A DNA stretch of 64,000 bases from Pontibacter mucosus (GTDB lineage Bacteria; Bacteroidota; Bacteroidia; Cytophagales; Hymenobacteraceae). A program made the translations under genes and the position numbers. Position 1 is the first letter of the stretch. Each line of letters starts with the position of its first letter. The notes under the pieces were generated by a model that worked only from the letters and a program-made list of their open reading frames with translations, had not been told where the DNA came from and made no database searches. The stretch is from positions 1-64,000 of the forward strand of contig NZ_QBKI01000006.1 of NCBI RefSeq assembly GCF_003054055.1. The letters run 5' to 3'. Shown here piece by piece: positions 51,401 through 59,643 of this stretch.

Positions 51401-52791
51401 TGGCCCTGAGCATGGGGGCCGGGGCCGAAGTACAACGTCCGCTGGCCACGGTGGTAATTGGCGGTTTGATCGTTGCCACGCTGCTTACCCTGTTCGTGCT
51501 TCCCTCGCTATACATTCTTTTTGAGAAAGCCGCGCACCATGACAAGCCGGCAAACAAAGCGGTTGCAACCAGTGTTAGCGTCATGCTTCTGCTGCTGCTT
51601 CCGAACCTGGCCTCCGCCCAGCAGCCCATTACGCTGGAGCAGGCGATTGCTAAGGCACTCCACCAGAATCTCGCACTGCAGAACGAGCGGCTGCAGGCAG
51701 TTGCACAACAGAAGCTCCAGGGAACCGCCTGGGATATCCCGCAAACGGTGCTTGCCGGGGAATACGGGCAAATCAACACCGCCTACAACGATACCCGCTT
51801 CAGCGTGGTGCAGAGCATCAATTTCCCAACCCTATATACCCAACAAAAACGGCTGCTCAGGCGCCAGTGGCAGCAGCGCGTGCTGCAGGCAGAACTCACC
51901 ACTTTTGAGCTGCAATGGCAGGTGACGCGGGTATACTACGACATGCTGTATGTCCGCGAAAAACAGCAGCTTTTGCTCCGTACCGACAGCCTCTTTTCCA
52001 CCTTTCTGCGCAACGCGGAACTTCGCTTCGAGAAAGGAGCCAGCAACATCCTGGAGAGAAACACGGCCCAAACGCAGCGCGGGCAGGTAAGTATACAACT
52101 CAAGCAGCTGCAACAGGAAATAGCCGGACTTCAGCAACAGTTTCAATTACTGCTCCAGACAGATACGGTATACGTTCCGGCTGCCCATCCGATGAAAATG
52201 ACCTTACCTGCCACCGGTGATACGGCAGTACTGGAAGCACACCCTTACCTGAAGCTGTTACAGCAACAACAGGAAATTAGTCAGGCACAGACAAAAGTGG
52301 AACAGGCCAGGCTGCTGCCCGAACTGCAGGTAGGCTACAGCAACCAAAGCATCAAAGGCCTGCAGAATGTGGATGGGGTAGAACGAAACTATACTTCCTC
52401 CGATCGCTTTTCTGCCGTGCAGTTCGGGGTGGGGCTTCCGCTGTTTTTCGGGGCGCAGAAGTCGCGGATCCAGGCCGCCCGGCTACAGGAGCAGGTTAGC
52501 CGGAACAGCTACCATGCCGGAAAGCTAGGTTTGGAAACCCAACTGCGAAAGGCACAGGAGCAATACCGATTGGCCCAGGAAAACCTCTCCTATTTCGAAG
52601 AGACCGCCCTGCCCAATGCTGAATCTATCATATCTACAGCCGACGAGCAATTCCGGGGCGGCGAGATCGACTACCTGGAGTGGGTGCTGCTGATCAGCCA
52701 GGCCATCACACTGCAGAGCAACTACCTCGAGGCCGTCAGAAACTACAACCTGAGTATACTTGAGATTAATGCCCTAACCCGAAGCTGGTAA
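48421..52791 (+). CDS. CusA/CzcA heavy-metal RND pump fused to a TolC-like outer-membrane factor
   Basis: A 1456-residue protein. Residues 1-~1040 are an HME-type RND pump: IIGLFVIGLILMG at the first helix, DAVPDITNNQVQV, the signature DFGLIVDGAVIIVE, and the later helix bundle (SVRYGLLIYSAIPLSAIGG). Residues ~1065-1456 are TolC-like: a new signal-like stretch (LLLLLPNLASAQQ) then QPITLEQAIAKALHQN and long coiled helices. One polypeptide thus carries inner-membrane pump and outer-membrane channel domains, an arrangement known in Bacteroidota. Processing at the internal signal-like SAQQ site may separate them. It expels Cu/Ag or Zn/Co/Cd type cations; the exact metal is not deducible. Forms an operon with CusB 4 bp downstream. 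Confidence 0.92.
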   Translation: MLNRIISFSIQNKLIIGLFVIGLILMGVYNLTRLPIDAVPDITNNQVQVITVAPSLGAPDIERLVTFPVEQANNNIPGIKEIRSFSRFGLSLVTIVFEDGVDVYWARQQVAERLQAVQPQIPAGVGTPELGPVTTGLGEIYQYVVRPEKGYESKYDAMELRTIQDWIVRRQLLGVPGVADVSSFGGYLKQYEIAIDPSRLKSYGLSISDVFMALENNNQNTGGSYIDKGDAVLFIRSEGLLGSIEDIKSIAVANTENGTPLYLRDVAEVGYGHANRFGAMTYNDQGEVAGAVVMMLKGANSNEVIKNVKARIDQISESLPEGVVIEPFLDRTKMVNNAISTVENNLLEGALIVVFVLVLFLGNLRAGLIVASVIPLSMLFAVTLMNTFGVSGNLMSLGALDFGLIVDGAVIIVESVLHTFHSNKRFATATRLTQPEMDDTVQHSTSRMMNSAVFGQIIILIVYLPIMALVGIEGKMFRPMAQTVSFALIGAAILSLTYVPMMSALFLSKKISHKPSFSDRMMAKVESFYQKQLRRVIEFPKTIIAGAVLLFSGAVLVLLSLGGEFIPALEEGDFAVDTRVLTGSNLHTTIRSTQQAAGILLDRFPEVEKVVTKIGSGEIPTDPMPIEASDMMVILKPKAEWTSATSFDEMAEKMGHAIQDVPGITAGFQYPVQMRFNELMTGARQDVVCKIFGEDLDTLARYASQLGELATTVEGATDLYVETVTGMPQIVIKYNHAAIAQHGSNIADINRTVNAAFAGVSSGLVFEGERRFDLVVRLQGELRKNLRDVQNLLIPTPSGQQVPLYLLADVQLQEGPFQIQREDAKRRIMVGFNVRGRDVQSIVDELQQKVAQQITFPPGYYVVYGGEFENLKAARDRLTVAVPISLALIFLLLYFAFHSVRYGLLIYSAIPLSAIGGIFALWIRGMPFSISAGVGFIALFGVAVLNGIVMVAEFNRLRMAGGLSLQEIVLEGTKTRLRPVLMTASVASMGFLPMALSMGAGAEVQRPLATVVIGGLIVATLLTLFVLPSLYILFEKAAHHDKPANKAVATSVSVMLLLLLPNLASAQQPITLEQAIAKALHQNLALQNERLQAVAQQKLQGTAWDIPQTVLAGEYGQINTAYNDTRFSVVQSINFPTLYTQQKRLLRRQWQQRVLQAELTTFELQWQVTRVYYDMLYVREKQQLLLRTDSLFSTFLRNAELRFEKGASNILERNTAQTQRGQVSIQLKQLQQEIAGLQQQFQLLLQTDTVYVPAAHPMKMTLPATGDTAVLEAHPYLKLLQQQQEISQAQTKVEQARLLPELQVGYSNQSIKGLQNVDGVERNYTSSDRFSAVQFGVGLPLFFGAQKSRIQAARLQEQVSRNSYHAGKLGLETQLRKAQEQYRLAQENLSYFEETALPNAESIISTADEQFRGGEIDYLEWVLLISQAITLQSNYLEAVRNYNLSILEINALTRSW

Positions 52792-52795
52792 CGCC

Positions 52796-53941
52796 ATGAA
52801 AAAACTACTCCTTCTATACTTTGCTGCTTTTATCGGTCTGCTGGCAGGCTGCGGCACGGAGCGGTCTGTCGAATCAACGGCCAGTGATAAGCCACAGGAG
52901 ACGAACCTGGTACAACTTACCCCGGCACAGCGTAAGAACGCCAAAGTAGAAATAGGCAAGCCGGAGCAAAAAATCATCTCAACGGTACTGCAGGTAAACG
53001 GCGTGATGGAAGCTCCTCCGCAAAATGTAATTTCCGTAAGTGTTCCCTTGGGCGGCTACCTGAAACAAACTACGCTGCTCCCCGGCATGCACCTGAAAAA
53101 GGGACAGCTGATGGCTGAACTGGAAGACCAGGCCTATATCCAGCTGCAGCAGGACTACCTGACAGCCAAAGCCCGCCTGTGGTACCTGGAGCAGGAGTTT
53201 AACCGGCAGCGCGATCTAAACCAGAGCAAGGCCAGCAGCGATAAGGTTTTTCAGCAAACAAAGGCCGACTACGAAAGCCAGCAGGTGCTCCTGAAGGCGC
53301 TGGGCGAGAAACTCCGCATGGTGGGGGTTAATCCCGGCCGCCTAACGGAAAGTACGCTCACCCGCACCATGCGCCTCTACTCCCCTATCGACGGCTACGT
53401 CACGAAGGTGAATGTGAACACCGGCAAGTATGTTGTGCCGACTGACGTGCTGTTTGAGCTGGTGGACCCGCGCGACCTGCACCTGATGCTCACCGTGTTC
53501 GAAAAGGACCTGGATAAACTCGAAATCGGGCAACAGGTAGTGGCCTACCGGGCCAATCAGCCGGAGAAAAAGTATAAAGCAAAAATCATCTACATTGGCA
53601 AGGACGTAACCGGCGACCGGGCAATAGAAGTGCATTGCCATCTGGAGAAGGAAGACCCGTCGCTGGTACCGGGTATGTTCATGAATGCGGACATTGAGGT
53701 ACAGAGCAAGCAGGCCTATACCTTGCCTGACGAGGCCATTGTGCGCTACGGCAACAAGCAATATGTTTTCGCGGTACGGGACAGCAGCATTTACGAAATG
53801 GTGGAAGCCAAGACCGGCAATTCTGAGAACGGTTATACAGCACTTCTTCCAAGCGCCACCCTACACCCGGAAAGCCAGACCTACGTCACCAACGGGGCTT
53901 ATGCTTTGCTTATGAAGCTGAAAAACAAGGAAGAAGAGTAA
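52796..53941 (+). CDS. CusB/CzcB-type periplasmic adaptor (membrane fusion protein)
   Basis: A 381-residue lipoprotein (lipobox LLAGC near residue 19). Biotinyl/lipoyl-like hairpin and barrel-sandwich segments (SVPLGGYLKQTTLLPGMHLKKGQ, then a coiled-coil helical hairpin ~115-170, then LYSPIDGYVTKVNVNTGKYV) are typical of RND adaptors. C-terminal beta-barrel and membrane-proximal domains follow. It bridges the pump and TolC domains of the preceding gene product. Start 4 bp after that gene's stop. Confidence 0.9.
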   Translation: MKKLLLLYFAAFIGLLAGCGTERSVESTASDKPQETNLVQLTPAQRKNAKVEIGKPEQKIISTVLQVNGVMEAPPQNVISVSVPLGGYLKQTTLLPGMHLKKGQLMAELEDQAYIQLQQDYLTAKARLWYLEQEFNRQRDLNQSKASSDKVFQQTKADYESQQVLLKALGEKLRMVGVNPGRLTESTLTRTMRLYSPIDGYVTKVNVNTGKYVVPTDVLFELVDPRDLHLMLTVFEKDLDKLEIGQQVVAYRANQPEKKYKAKIIYIGKDVTGDRAIEVHCHLEKEDPSLVPGMFMNADIEVQSKQAYTLPDEAIVRYGNKQYVFAVRDSSIYEMVEAKTGNSENGYTALLPSATLHPESQTYVTNGAYALLMKLKNKEEE

Positions 53942-53972
53942 AGCTTCCTTTACATAACATTATCGATATCCT

Positions 53973-55106
53973 ATGGCCGCAACAGACACACTACCGGATA
54001 AAAAATATACAACCAGTCTGCAAACAGAAGTAGATGCCGCTTTTCTGTACGAACGTATCGCAGCGGCGGAAGAAGTGCCAGCCATTGCCAGTATGTTCCG
54101 CGAATTGGGTGCCATTGAGCACGAGCACGCCACTAAAATGGAAGCCAGCCTGCGCAGCAAAGGGATAACCATCGGCTTGCCGCCGCCCTCCTGGCGCGCC
54201 CGCATGCTGAACCGTATCGGGAAAATTTTCGGTTACGGCTATGTGATTGGTGTGCTGCTGGACACGGAGAAAAGCATCACCAGCGCGCAACTGACTCAAA
54301 AAGAAAAAAGCCACATTCCCATTTCCGGCGACGAAGCGAACCACGTCAAAATCCTGCAGACGCTGCTCAATAACAAAAGCAAGGTCACCGGCGAGCACCT
54401 CTCCCGCATCGAGGGCAAGCACCGCACCATTGGTGGGAACGCGTTGCGGGCTGCCGTGCTGGGCGCCAACGATGGGCTGGTTTCCAACATGAGCCTGGTG
54501 ATGGGCGTGGCGGGTGCTACGGAGGGACAAAGCGGCGTGCTGCTGGCAGGTATGGCCGGTTTGCTGGCCGGGGCGCTCTCGATGGCCCTGGGCGAGTGGA
54601 TTTCGGTGAAGAGCTCGCAGGAACTCTATGAACGGCAGATGGCGCTCGAAATGCTCGAAATTGAAACCAACCCGGAAGGCGAAAAGCGGGAACTGGCCCT
54701 GATTTACATGGCCAAAGGCATACCCGAAGCGCAAGCGCATCACATGGCGGCCGCTGCCATACAGGACACCGGGCAGGCCCATGAAATACTGGTGAAGGAG
54801 GAACTGGGCATAAACACCGAGGAACTAAAAGGCTCCGCCTGGGAGGCGGCCATTGCTTCCTTTATCCTGTTCGCTGTAGGGGCCATCCTGCCGGTGATTC
54901 CCTTTTTCTATACGTCCGGTTACGCGGCCATCTTCCAAAGCCTGGCATTCAGTGCAGCGGGCTTGTTTGTGATTGGCGCGGCCATTACGCTCTTTACCGG
55001 CAAAAGCATCTGGTTCTCGGGCTTCCGGCAGGTGCTGTTCGGCCTGGCCGCTGCGGCCATTACCTTTGGCATTGGCAAACTGATTGGCGTAAGCATTGCC
55101 GGGTAA
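53973..55106 (+). CDS. Ferritin-like/VIT1 (CCC1) family metal transporter
   Basis: A 377-residue protein. Residues 1-150 form a ferritin/rubrerythrin-like helical domain with the metal-ligand pattern E...EHEHATK. Residues ~150-377 are the VIT1/CCC1 transporter (ALRAAVLGANDGLVSN, GALSMALGEWISVKSSQEL, C-terminal helices). VIT1 proteins move Fe2+ or Mn2+ out of the cytosol, and membrane-bound ferritin fusions (as in MbfA) export iron. It follows CusB by 31 bp, suggesting the operon handles divalent-metal stress broadly. Confidence 0.9.
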   Translation: MAATDTLPDKKYTTSLQTEVDAAFLYERIAAAEEVPAIASMFRELGAIEHEHATKMEASLRSKGITIGLPPPSWRARMLNRIGKIFGYGYVIGVLLDTEKSITSAQLTQKEKSHIPISGDEANHVKILQTLLNNKSKVTGEHLSRIEGKHRTIGGNALRAAVLGANDGLVSNMSLVMGVAGATEGQSGVLLAGMAGLLAGALSMALGEWISVKSSQELYERQMALEMLEIETNPEGEKRELALIYMAKGIPEAQAHHMAAAAIQDTGQAHEILVKEELGINTEELKGSAWEAAIASFILFAVGAILPVIPFFYTSGYAAIFQSLAFSAAGLFVIGAAITLFTGKSIWFSGFRQVLFGLAAAAITFGIGKLIGVSIAG

Positions 55107-55113
55107 TTCAGGG

Positions 55114-55842
55114 ATGAAAGGGCTTCATCGAATCATAGTGCACCTGGTGGCCCTGCTCACTGTCAAGTTCCTGTTGGTCAGCCTGCTGTTTGTGGCCAGT
55201 CTGTTTGTATTGTTTCACCTGATTCATGATGTATTCGCTGACCGGGACACCGGCTTTGACGCCTTGCTGTTTGCCTTTACAGACCGCATCGCCTCCCCTG
55301 CCATGACGCGAGCGATGCACCTCATTTCCTTTCTGGGCTCTGCCCGGTACCTGGTCATCATGCCGGCTATACTTGCGTTGCTGTTTTCCTTTTACCGGGA
55401 CATGCGCTGGAACGGGCTCCGGGTTCTTGTCATTTCCTTTTCCACTTCTCTGCTAAACGAGCTCCTGAAACACTATTATGAGCGCCCCAGGCCTTTTCTC
55501 ACTCCATTGGAAATAACAGGCTTCAGTTTTCCGAGCGGCCATACCATGAACGGCGGCGTTTTCCATGGCCTGCTCCTTTACATCATCTGGACTACTGTCA
55601 GAAACAAAGTATGGCGCTGGGTGCTGTCGGTGTTCTTCACGCTGGCAGTGATACTGGTTGGCTTCAGCCGCATTTACCTGCGCATGCACTATGCCACCGA
55701 CGTTGCGGCGGGTTACCTGGTAGGTATACTGTGGCTGATTTTGTCTTTATACCTGATGAGCCGGCTTGAGCACTTTTATGTAAGCAAGTATAAGAAGCGC
55801 GCAAACAGCAAAGCTGTAGCGGCAGCTAAAAAACAAGCGTAG
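55114..55842 (+). CDS. PAP2-family membrane phosphatase
   Basis: About 242 residues from the ATG at 55114 (a TTG at 55096 would overlap the previous gene). The three phosphatase motifs are complete: KHYYERPRP, FPSGHT and SRIYLRMHYATD. Six likely membrane helices. Members dephosphorylate lipid phosphates such as undecaprenyl pyrophosphate or phosphatidic acid. It is the last gene of the metal operon, 7 bp after the VIT1 stop. Its link to metal handling is unclear. Confidence 0.88.
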   Translation: MKGLHRIIVHLVALLTVKFLLVSLLFVASLFVLFHLIHDVFADRDTGFDALLFAFTDRIASPAMTRAMHLISFLGSARYLVIMPAILALLFSFYRDMRWNGLRVLVISFSTSLLNELLKHYYERPRPFLTPLEITGFSFPSGHTMNGGVFHGLLLYIIWTTVRNKVWRWVLSVFFTLAVILVGFSRIYLRMHYATDVAAGYLVGILWLILSLYLMSRLEHFYVSKYKKRANSKAVAAAKKQA

Positions 55843-55905
55843 CGCTCACACCCGATGCTTGATGCTCTTTCCCGGTTAGACGCCGTATCAGTAGTCCAAT
55901 GCAGT

Positions 55906-55934
55906 CCCTGGGTGGCTATACATTCCACCCAGGG
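55906..55934. terminator. Terminator of the metal operon (in gap 55843-56236)
   Basis: Perfect 10-bp arms CCCTGGGTGG and CCACCCAGGG with a 9-nt loop, 64 bp after the PAP2 stop, then a T-rich stretch 15 bp further on. The rest of the gap to 56236 holds no accepted ORF. TATACTT, the over-represented motif, immediately precedes the next gene's ATG. Confidence 0.7.
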
Positions 55935-56236
55935 GGAGCGGCCATTATTTTTTGAATTCATATCCAGCTTGTCAAAAAAATGCTTGCCTGCTTCTTTCAG
56001 GCCATATACCTGAAACAAAACCACCACATTGTATGTAATAAAATACATAATCTACCCCGACATCATTATAATACACCTCCTGTAAAGTATGGTTGGAGCA
56101 TCACGCTGAAGCCATTGTCCTTGTTGTAATCCCGTTTTATAAATCGGTTTACGCCCTACCCCTATTCCGGCAGTCCACCCCGTTTTTGTTCTGACCCGTT
56201 AACCCCTGTCTGTTTAAAATCACTTAAGTTATACTT

Positions 56237-56992
56237 ATGGAAAGGCAATTTGAAAACAAAGTGGCTGTTGTGACCGGAGGAAGCTTTGGCATAGGCAGAG
56301 CCACCGCTATTATGTTTGCCCAACGAGGCGCCAAAGTGGCCGTTGTAGATTGGAAAGAAGACCAGGAAACAGTAAGGACAATCCAGGCTGCCGGTGGAGA
56401 AGCCATCTTTATAAAATGCGATGTATCGAAAAACAGCGACGTGCAAGCCATGATGGATCAAATTGTAAACACCTTTGGCCGCCTGGATTACGCCTTTAAC
56501 AACGCCGGCATTGAGGGTGCCTCTGCCCCTACCCACGAAGTAACCGAAGAAAATTTCGATAAGGTCATTGGCGTAAACGTGAAGGGCGTGTGGTTGTGTA
56601 TGAAGTATGAAATTCCGCTTATGCTTCGGCAGGGCAAGGGTGCCATCGTCAACTGCTCTTCCATAGCCGGCGTCATCGGTTTTCCGGGCATCCCCATATA
56701 CACGGCCTCCAAGCACGCAGTTATTGGCCTCACCAAAACTGCCGCCTTGGAGTATGCGCAGTCGGGTGTACGGGTTAATGCCGTTTGTCCGGGTGCCATA
56801 CAAACTGCCATGATCGACCGCTTTCTGGAAAAGAACAATGTAACACGAGAGGCTATGGTAGCGGGGGAACCCATCGGACGTTTTGGGGAGCCGGAAGAGA
56901 TTGCCGAGGCTGTCATATGGCTCTGCTCCGACGCTTCTTCTTTTACGACCGGACATGCACTGGTAGCAGATGGAGGCTGGGTGGCGAGGTAA
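56237..56992 (+). CDS. SDR-family oxidoreductase
   Basis: A 251-residue classical short-chain dehydrogenase/reductase. TGGSFGIG cofactor motif, Asp38 in VVDW (suggests NAD preference over NADP), CDVSK, NNAGIEG, catalytic Ser in NCSSIAGV, and YTASK for Tyr/Lys. C-terminal SSFTTGHALVADGGW is typical of glucose 1-dehydrogenase-like SDRs. Substrate unknown. Monocistronic from its surroundings. Confidence 0.92.
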   Translation: MERQFENKVAVVTGGSFGIGRATAIMFAQRGAKVAVVDWKEDQETVRTIQAAGGEAIFIKCDVSKNSDVQAMMDQIVNTFGRLDYAFNNAGIEGASAPTHEVTEENFDKVIGVNVKGVWLCMKYEIPLMLRQGKGAIVNCSSIAGVIGFPGIPIYTASKHAVIGLTKTAALEYAQSGVRVNAVCPGAIQTAMIDRFLEKNNVTREAMVAGEPIGRFGEPEEIAEAVIWLCSDASSFTTGHALVADGGWVAR

Positions 56993-57171
56993 TTCCAACA
57001 GGAATAGGGCATGGTTATACTGGAATTGGCAAAAACCACCTGCAGCATGGTACTTGCCCCGGGCTAACTATACCTGTTCTGTACACATCCTGGTTTTTAG
57101 CTGCAAACTCCTCTGACTGAAAAGCACTTAAAGTATAGAAAATCAGTAAGCTGTTCTACCCCTGTTTTTTT

Positions 57172-57312
57172 ATGCGCTTCGATGTAAAAGCCGCACTACA
57201 GGAGGTACTGGAAGAGGTGATGGGGCAGGCGGAGGCGAAGTATAAAGAGTGCAGCGGTAAGCGGTGCAGGTTGCTGCCTGTACTGCTTGCTCTTTTCGGT
57301 AACAAAGTATAA
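57172..57312 (+). CDS. Possible small protein (46 aa)
   Basis: A 46-codon ORF (MRFDVKAALQEVLEE..., ending LLALFGNKV) whose stop codon overlaps the left arm of the strong hairpin 57305-57346. Charged amphipathic helix (1-25), CSGKRC motif, then a hydrophobic C-terminus: a plausible membrane-associated miniprotein. The terminator placed exactly at the stop supports reality. No clear ribosome-binding site is seen. Confidence 0.45.
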   Translation: MRFDVKAALQEVLEEVMGQAEAKYKECSGKRCRLLPVLLALFGNKV

Positions 57313-57346
57313 AAGCCTTTCCATCACCGGAAGGGCTTTTATACTT
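57305..57346. terminator. Bidirectional terminator built from inverted AAGTATA motifs
   Basis: Arms AAGTATAAAAGCCTTTCC and GGAAGGGCTTTTATACTT pair at 17 of 18 positions around a 6-nt loop. A4/T4 tracts at the stem base suit termination of both the plus-strand small ORF and the minus-strand metallopeptidase gene. The outer seven bases of each arm are the over-represented heptamer. Confidence 0.8.
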
Positions 57347-57361
57347 GTTGCTCCTGTTACG

Positions 57362-58264
57362 CTACAACTCGACAGCATTAAAGGTATCCCCCTGCGACAC
57401 ATCGCCTGTCTCGAATCCTTTTCGAAACCAGCGCACCCTTTGAGCAGAGGTGCCGTGGGTAAAGGAGTCAGGTACCACTCTTCCGGTAGCTTGCTTCTGA
57501 AGGCGGTCATCGCCGATGGCGCTGGCTGCATTCAGGGCTTCTTCCAGGTCGCCTGGCTCCAAAAAACCTGTTGCCCGTTGGGTGTGGTGCGCCCAAACCC
57601 CGGCATAAAAATCGGCTTGTAACTCTACTCTGACCATCAGTTGGTTAAACTCTGCTTGGGATAATTTGCCCCGCAGGGCATTTACCTGATCCATGGTACC
57701 GGTGAGTTTCTGAACATGGTGCCCTACCTCATGCCCCACCACATAAGCCTGCGCAAAGTCTCCTGCAGCACCAAGCTTGTGTTCCATTTCACTGAAAAAG
57801 CTTAGATCGATGTATAGCTTTTCATCGCCGGGGCAGTAAAAGGGACCGGTGGCAGATGAAGCTAGTCCACAAGCTGAGCTTACCTGCTCTGAGAACAGCA
57901 CCAGGGTGGGCTCCCGGTAACCTTGCATGATCTTGTTCCAGACGTCTTCTGTGTCTGCCAGCACAACGGCCGTCTGCTCGGCCAGCGCCTGCTCTTCCGG
58001 GCTTGGCTGGTAGTCTGTTGTCTGTGCAAACTGCGGTTCCCCTCCCACAAATTGCTGCAGGAGCGCCAGGGGGTTAGTCCCTGTCAGGAAAAACACCAGC
58101 GCCAGCACAGCCACAATCACCAGGCCTGCCTTAGAGAAGAGGAGGCGGAACAATGGGACAAGCAGCATGGGGTTGATACCTCTGCCCCCACCTCCGAAAC
58201 CGCCTGCTGCCTGACCTCTACGGTCTTCAATATTGGTGCTTTTTCTTCTGCCTCGCCATTTCAT
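57362..58264 (-). CDS. ypfJ: Neutral zinc metallopeptidase, YpfJ/KPN_02809 family
   Basis: About 300 residues from MKWRGRRKSTNIEDRR, the usual start of the family (an ATG four codons upstream at 58276 is possible). A Gly-rich segment and one membrane helix (~40-58, LVIVAVLALVFFLTG) precede the peptidase domain with HEVGHHVQ as the HExxH zinc site. C-terminal motifs DRLQKQ, FTHGTSAQRVRWF are conserved in the family. It should be anchored in the inner membrane with a periplasmic catalytic domain. Physiological substrates are unknown. Confidence 0.9.
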   Translation of the reverse strand: MKWRGRRKSTNIEDRRGQAAGGFGGGGRGINPMLLVPLFRLLFSKAGLVIVAVLALVFFLTGTNPLALLQQFVGGEPQFAQTTDYQPSPEEQALAEQTAVVLADTEDVWNKIMQGYREPTLVLFSEQVSSACGLASSATGPFYCPGDEKLYIDLSFFSEMEHKLGAAGDFAQAYVVGHEVGHHVQKLTGTMDQVNALRGKLSQAEFNQLMVRVELQADFYAGVWAHHTQRATGFLEPGDLEEALNAASAIGDDRLQKQATGRVVPDSFTHGTSAQRVRWFRKGFETGDVSQGDTFNAVEL

Positions 58265-58284
58265 AACTTCTGACATTAAGGAAT

Positions 58285-58316
58285 GTGAGTGGAAGTAGTT
58301 TTATACTTCCACTCAC
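58285..58316. repeat. Inverted repeat containing the TATACTT motif, just upstream of the metallopeptidase gene
   Basis: Perfect 13-bp arms GTGAGTGGAAGTA and TACTTCCACTCAC around a 6-nt loop. It sits about 20 nt upstream of the preferred minus-strand start codon at 58264, hence in the promoter or leader of that gene. No T run follows on either strand, so an operator or leader structure is as likely as a terminator. Confidence 0.55.
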
Positions 58317-58535
58317 TTCGGGTGCATACTTCTTTCAGAAAAGTATAACGGTGGGCAGCTTCACCAGGATGTCTTATTTTTTCAATATCCTGGTGCCATA
58401 GCCTGCAGCACCGCCCTTGCCTAAAACTTGCTGGCTCCAATACTTCGGAGCGCGGTTGATTAGCCCCAACTGCGACGCATGCGTAAGTCTAACTGTGGGA
58501 GTACAAATATTCGTCTTATACTACAATCAACAAGT

Positions 58536-59486
58536 ATGGCTTCGAAAAAGATAATCACGGTTTTTGGTGCGACGGGCGCCCAGGGTGGCGGGGTTGCACG
58601 GGCAATTCTTCAGGACAGCAACAGCGAATTCGCGGTACGCGCCATCACCAGAGATACCAACTCTGAGAAGGCCACGGCACTTGCCGCCCTGGGAGCGGAG
58701 GTGGTAGCAGCCGACATCGACGACAAGGAAAGTATAAACCGTGCGTTGCAAGGCGCCTACGGAGCTTACTGCGTTACGTTCTTCTGGGCGCACTTCTCCC
58801 CGGAGAAGGAGTATGCCGAAGCCAAAAGTATGGCAGAGGCCGCCAAAGCAGCAGGCCTGCAGCACGTGATTTGGTCTACGCTGGAAGACACGCGCCAATG
58901 GGTACCGCTGGACGACGACCGCATGCCCACCCTGCAGGGCAAGTATAAAGTGCCGCACTTTGACGCCAAGGGCGAAGCCGACCACCTGTTTACGGAGCTG
59001 GGCGTGCCCACTACCTTCCTGCGCGCGTCCTTTTACTGGGACAACTTCATATACTTTGGCATGGGCCCGAAAAAAGGACCGGACGGCAAACTATACTTAA
59101 CCCTGCCCATGGGTGACAAAAAAATGGCCGGGATAGCCTCAGAGGATATCGGGAAGTGCGCCTACGGGATTTTTAAAAGAGGGCAGGAGCTGATCGGTAA
59201 AACGGTGGGCGTTGCCGGCGAACACCTGACCGGCCAGGAGATGGCCGCGGCCTTTTCCAAAGCCCTGGGTCAGGAGGTTTTGTACAACAGCGTGTCCCCG
59301 GAGACGTTCCGCAGCTTTGGCTTCCCCGGCGCCGATGACCTGGGAAACATGTTCCAGTTTTACCGCGACTTTGATGAGGTGTGCAACAGCGTCCGGGATG
59401 TTAGCCTCTCCAGGGCGCTGAACCCCGAGCTGAAGTCCTTTGACGTATGGCTGGCCGAAAACGCCGCCCGCATTCCGCTGGAGTAA
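58536..59486 (+). CDS. NmrA/HSCARG-like NAD(P)-binding protein
   Basis: About 316 residues from MASKK at 58536 (the ORF extends 57 nt upstream without a natural start context). Rossmann fold with GATGAQGGGVARAIL, then AITRDTNSEKATALAALGAEVV. NmrA-type proteins sense NADP redox state or act as atypical reductases, and the catalytic Tyr-Lys pair of SDRs is not evident. The stop codon is followed at once by AAGTATA. No operon partners. Confidence 0.88.
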   Translation: MASKKIITVFGATGAQGGGVARAILQDSNSEFAVRAITRDTNSEKATALAALGAEVVAADIDDKESINRALQGAYGAYCVTFFWAHFSPEKEYAEAKSMAEAAKAAGLQHVIWSTLEDTRQWVPLDDDRMPTLQGKYKVPHFDAKGEADHLFTELGVPTTFLRASFYWDNFIYFGMGPKKGPDGKLYLTLPMGDKKMAGIASEDIGKCAYGIFKRGQELIGKTVGVAGEHLTGQEMAAAFSKALGQEVLYNSVSPETFRSFGFPGADDLGNMFQFYRDFDEVCNSVRDVSLSRALNPELKSFDVWLAENAARIPLE

Positions 59487-59643
59487 AGTATAAATCCGCT
59501 GGCTGAGGTACGAGTGCTGGACGTGCTACGGGTTTGTATCAGAGAAGTATGCGTGTGGACATTCTGTTTCTGTAATACTGCTTCAGGCCTTCGTTCACGC
59601 TGTAGCGGCAGCCATGCAGGTAAGTATAACGCCTCTTCTGATA

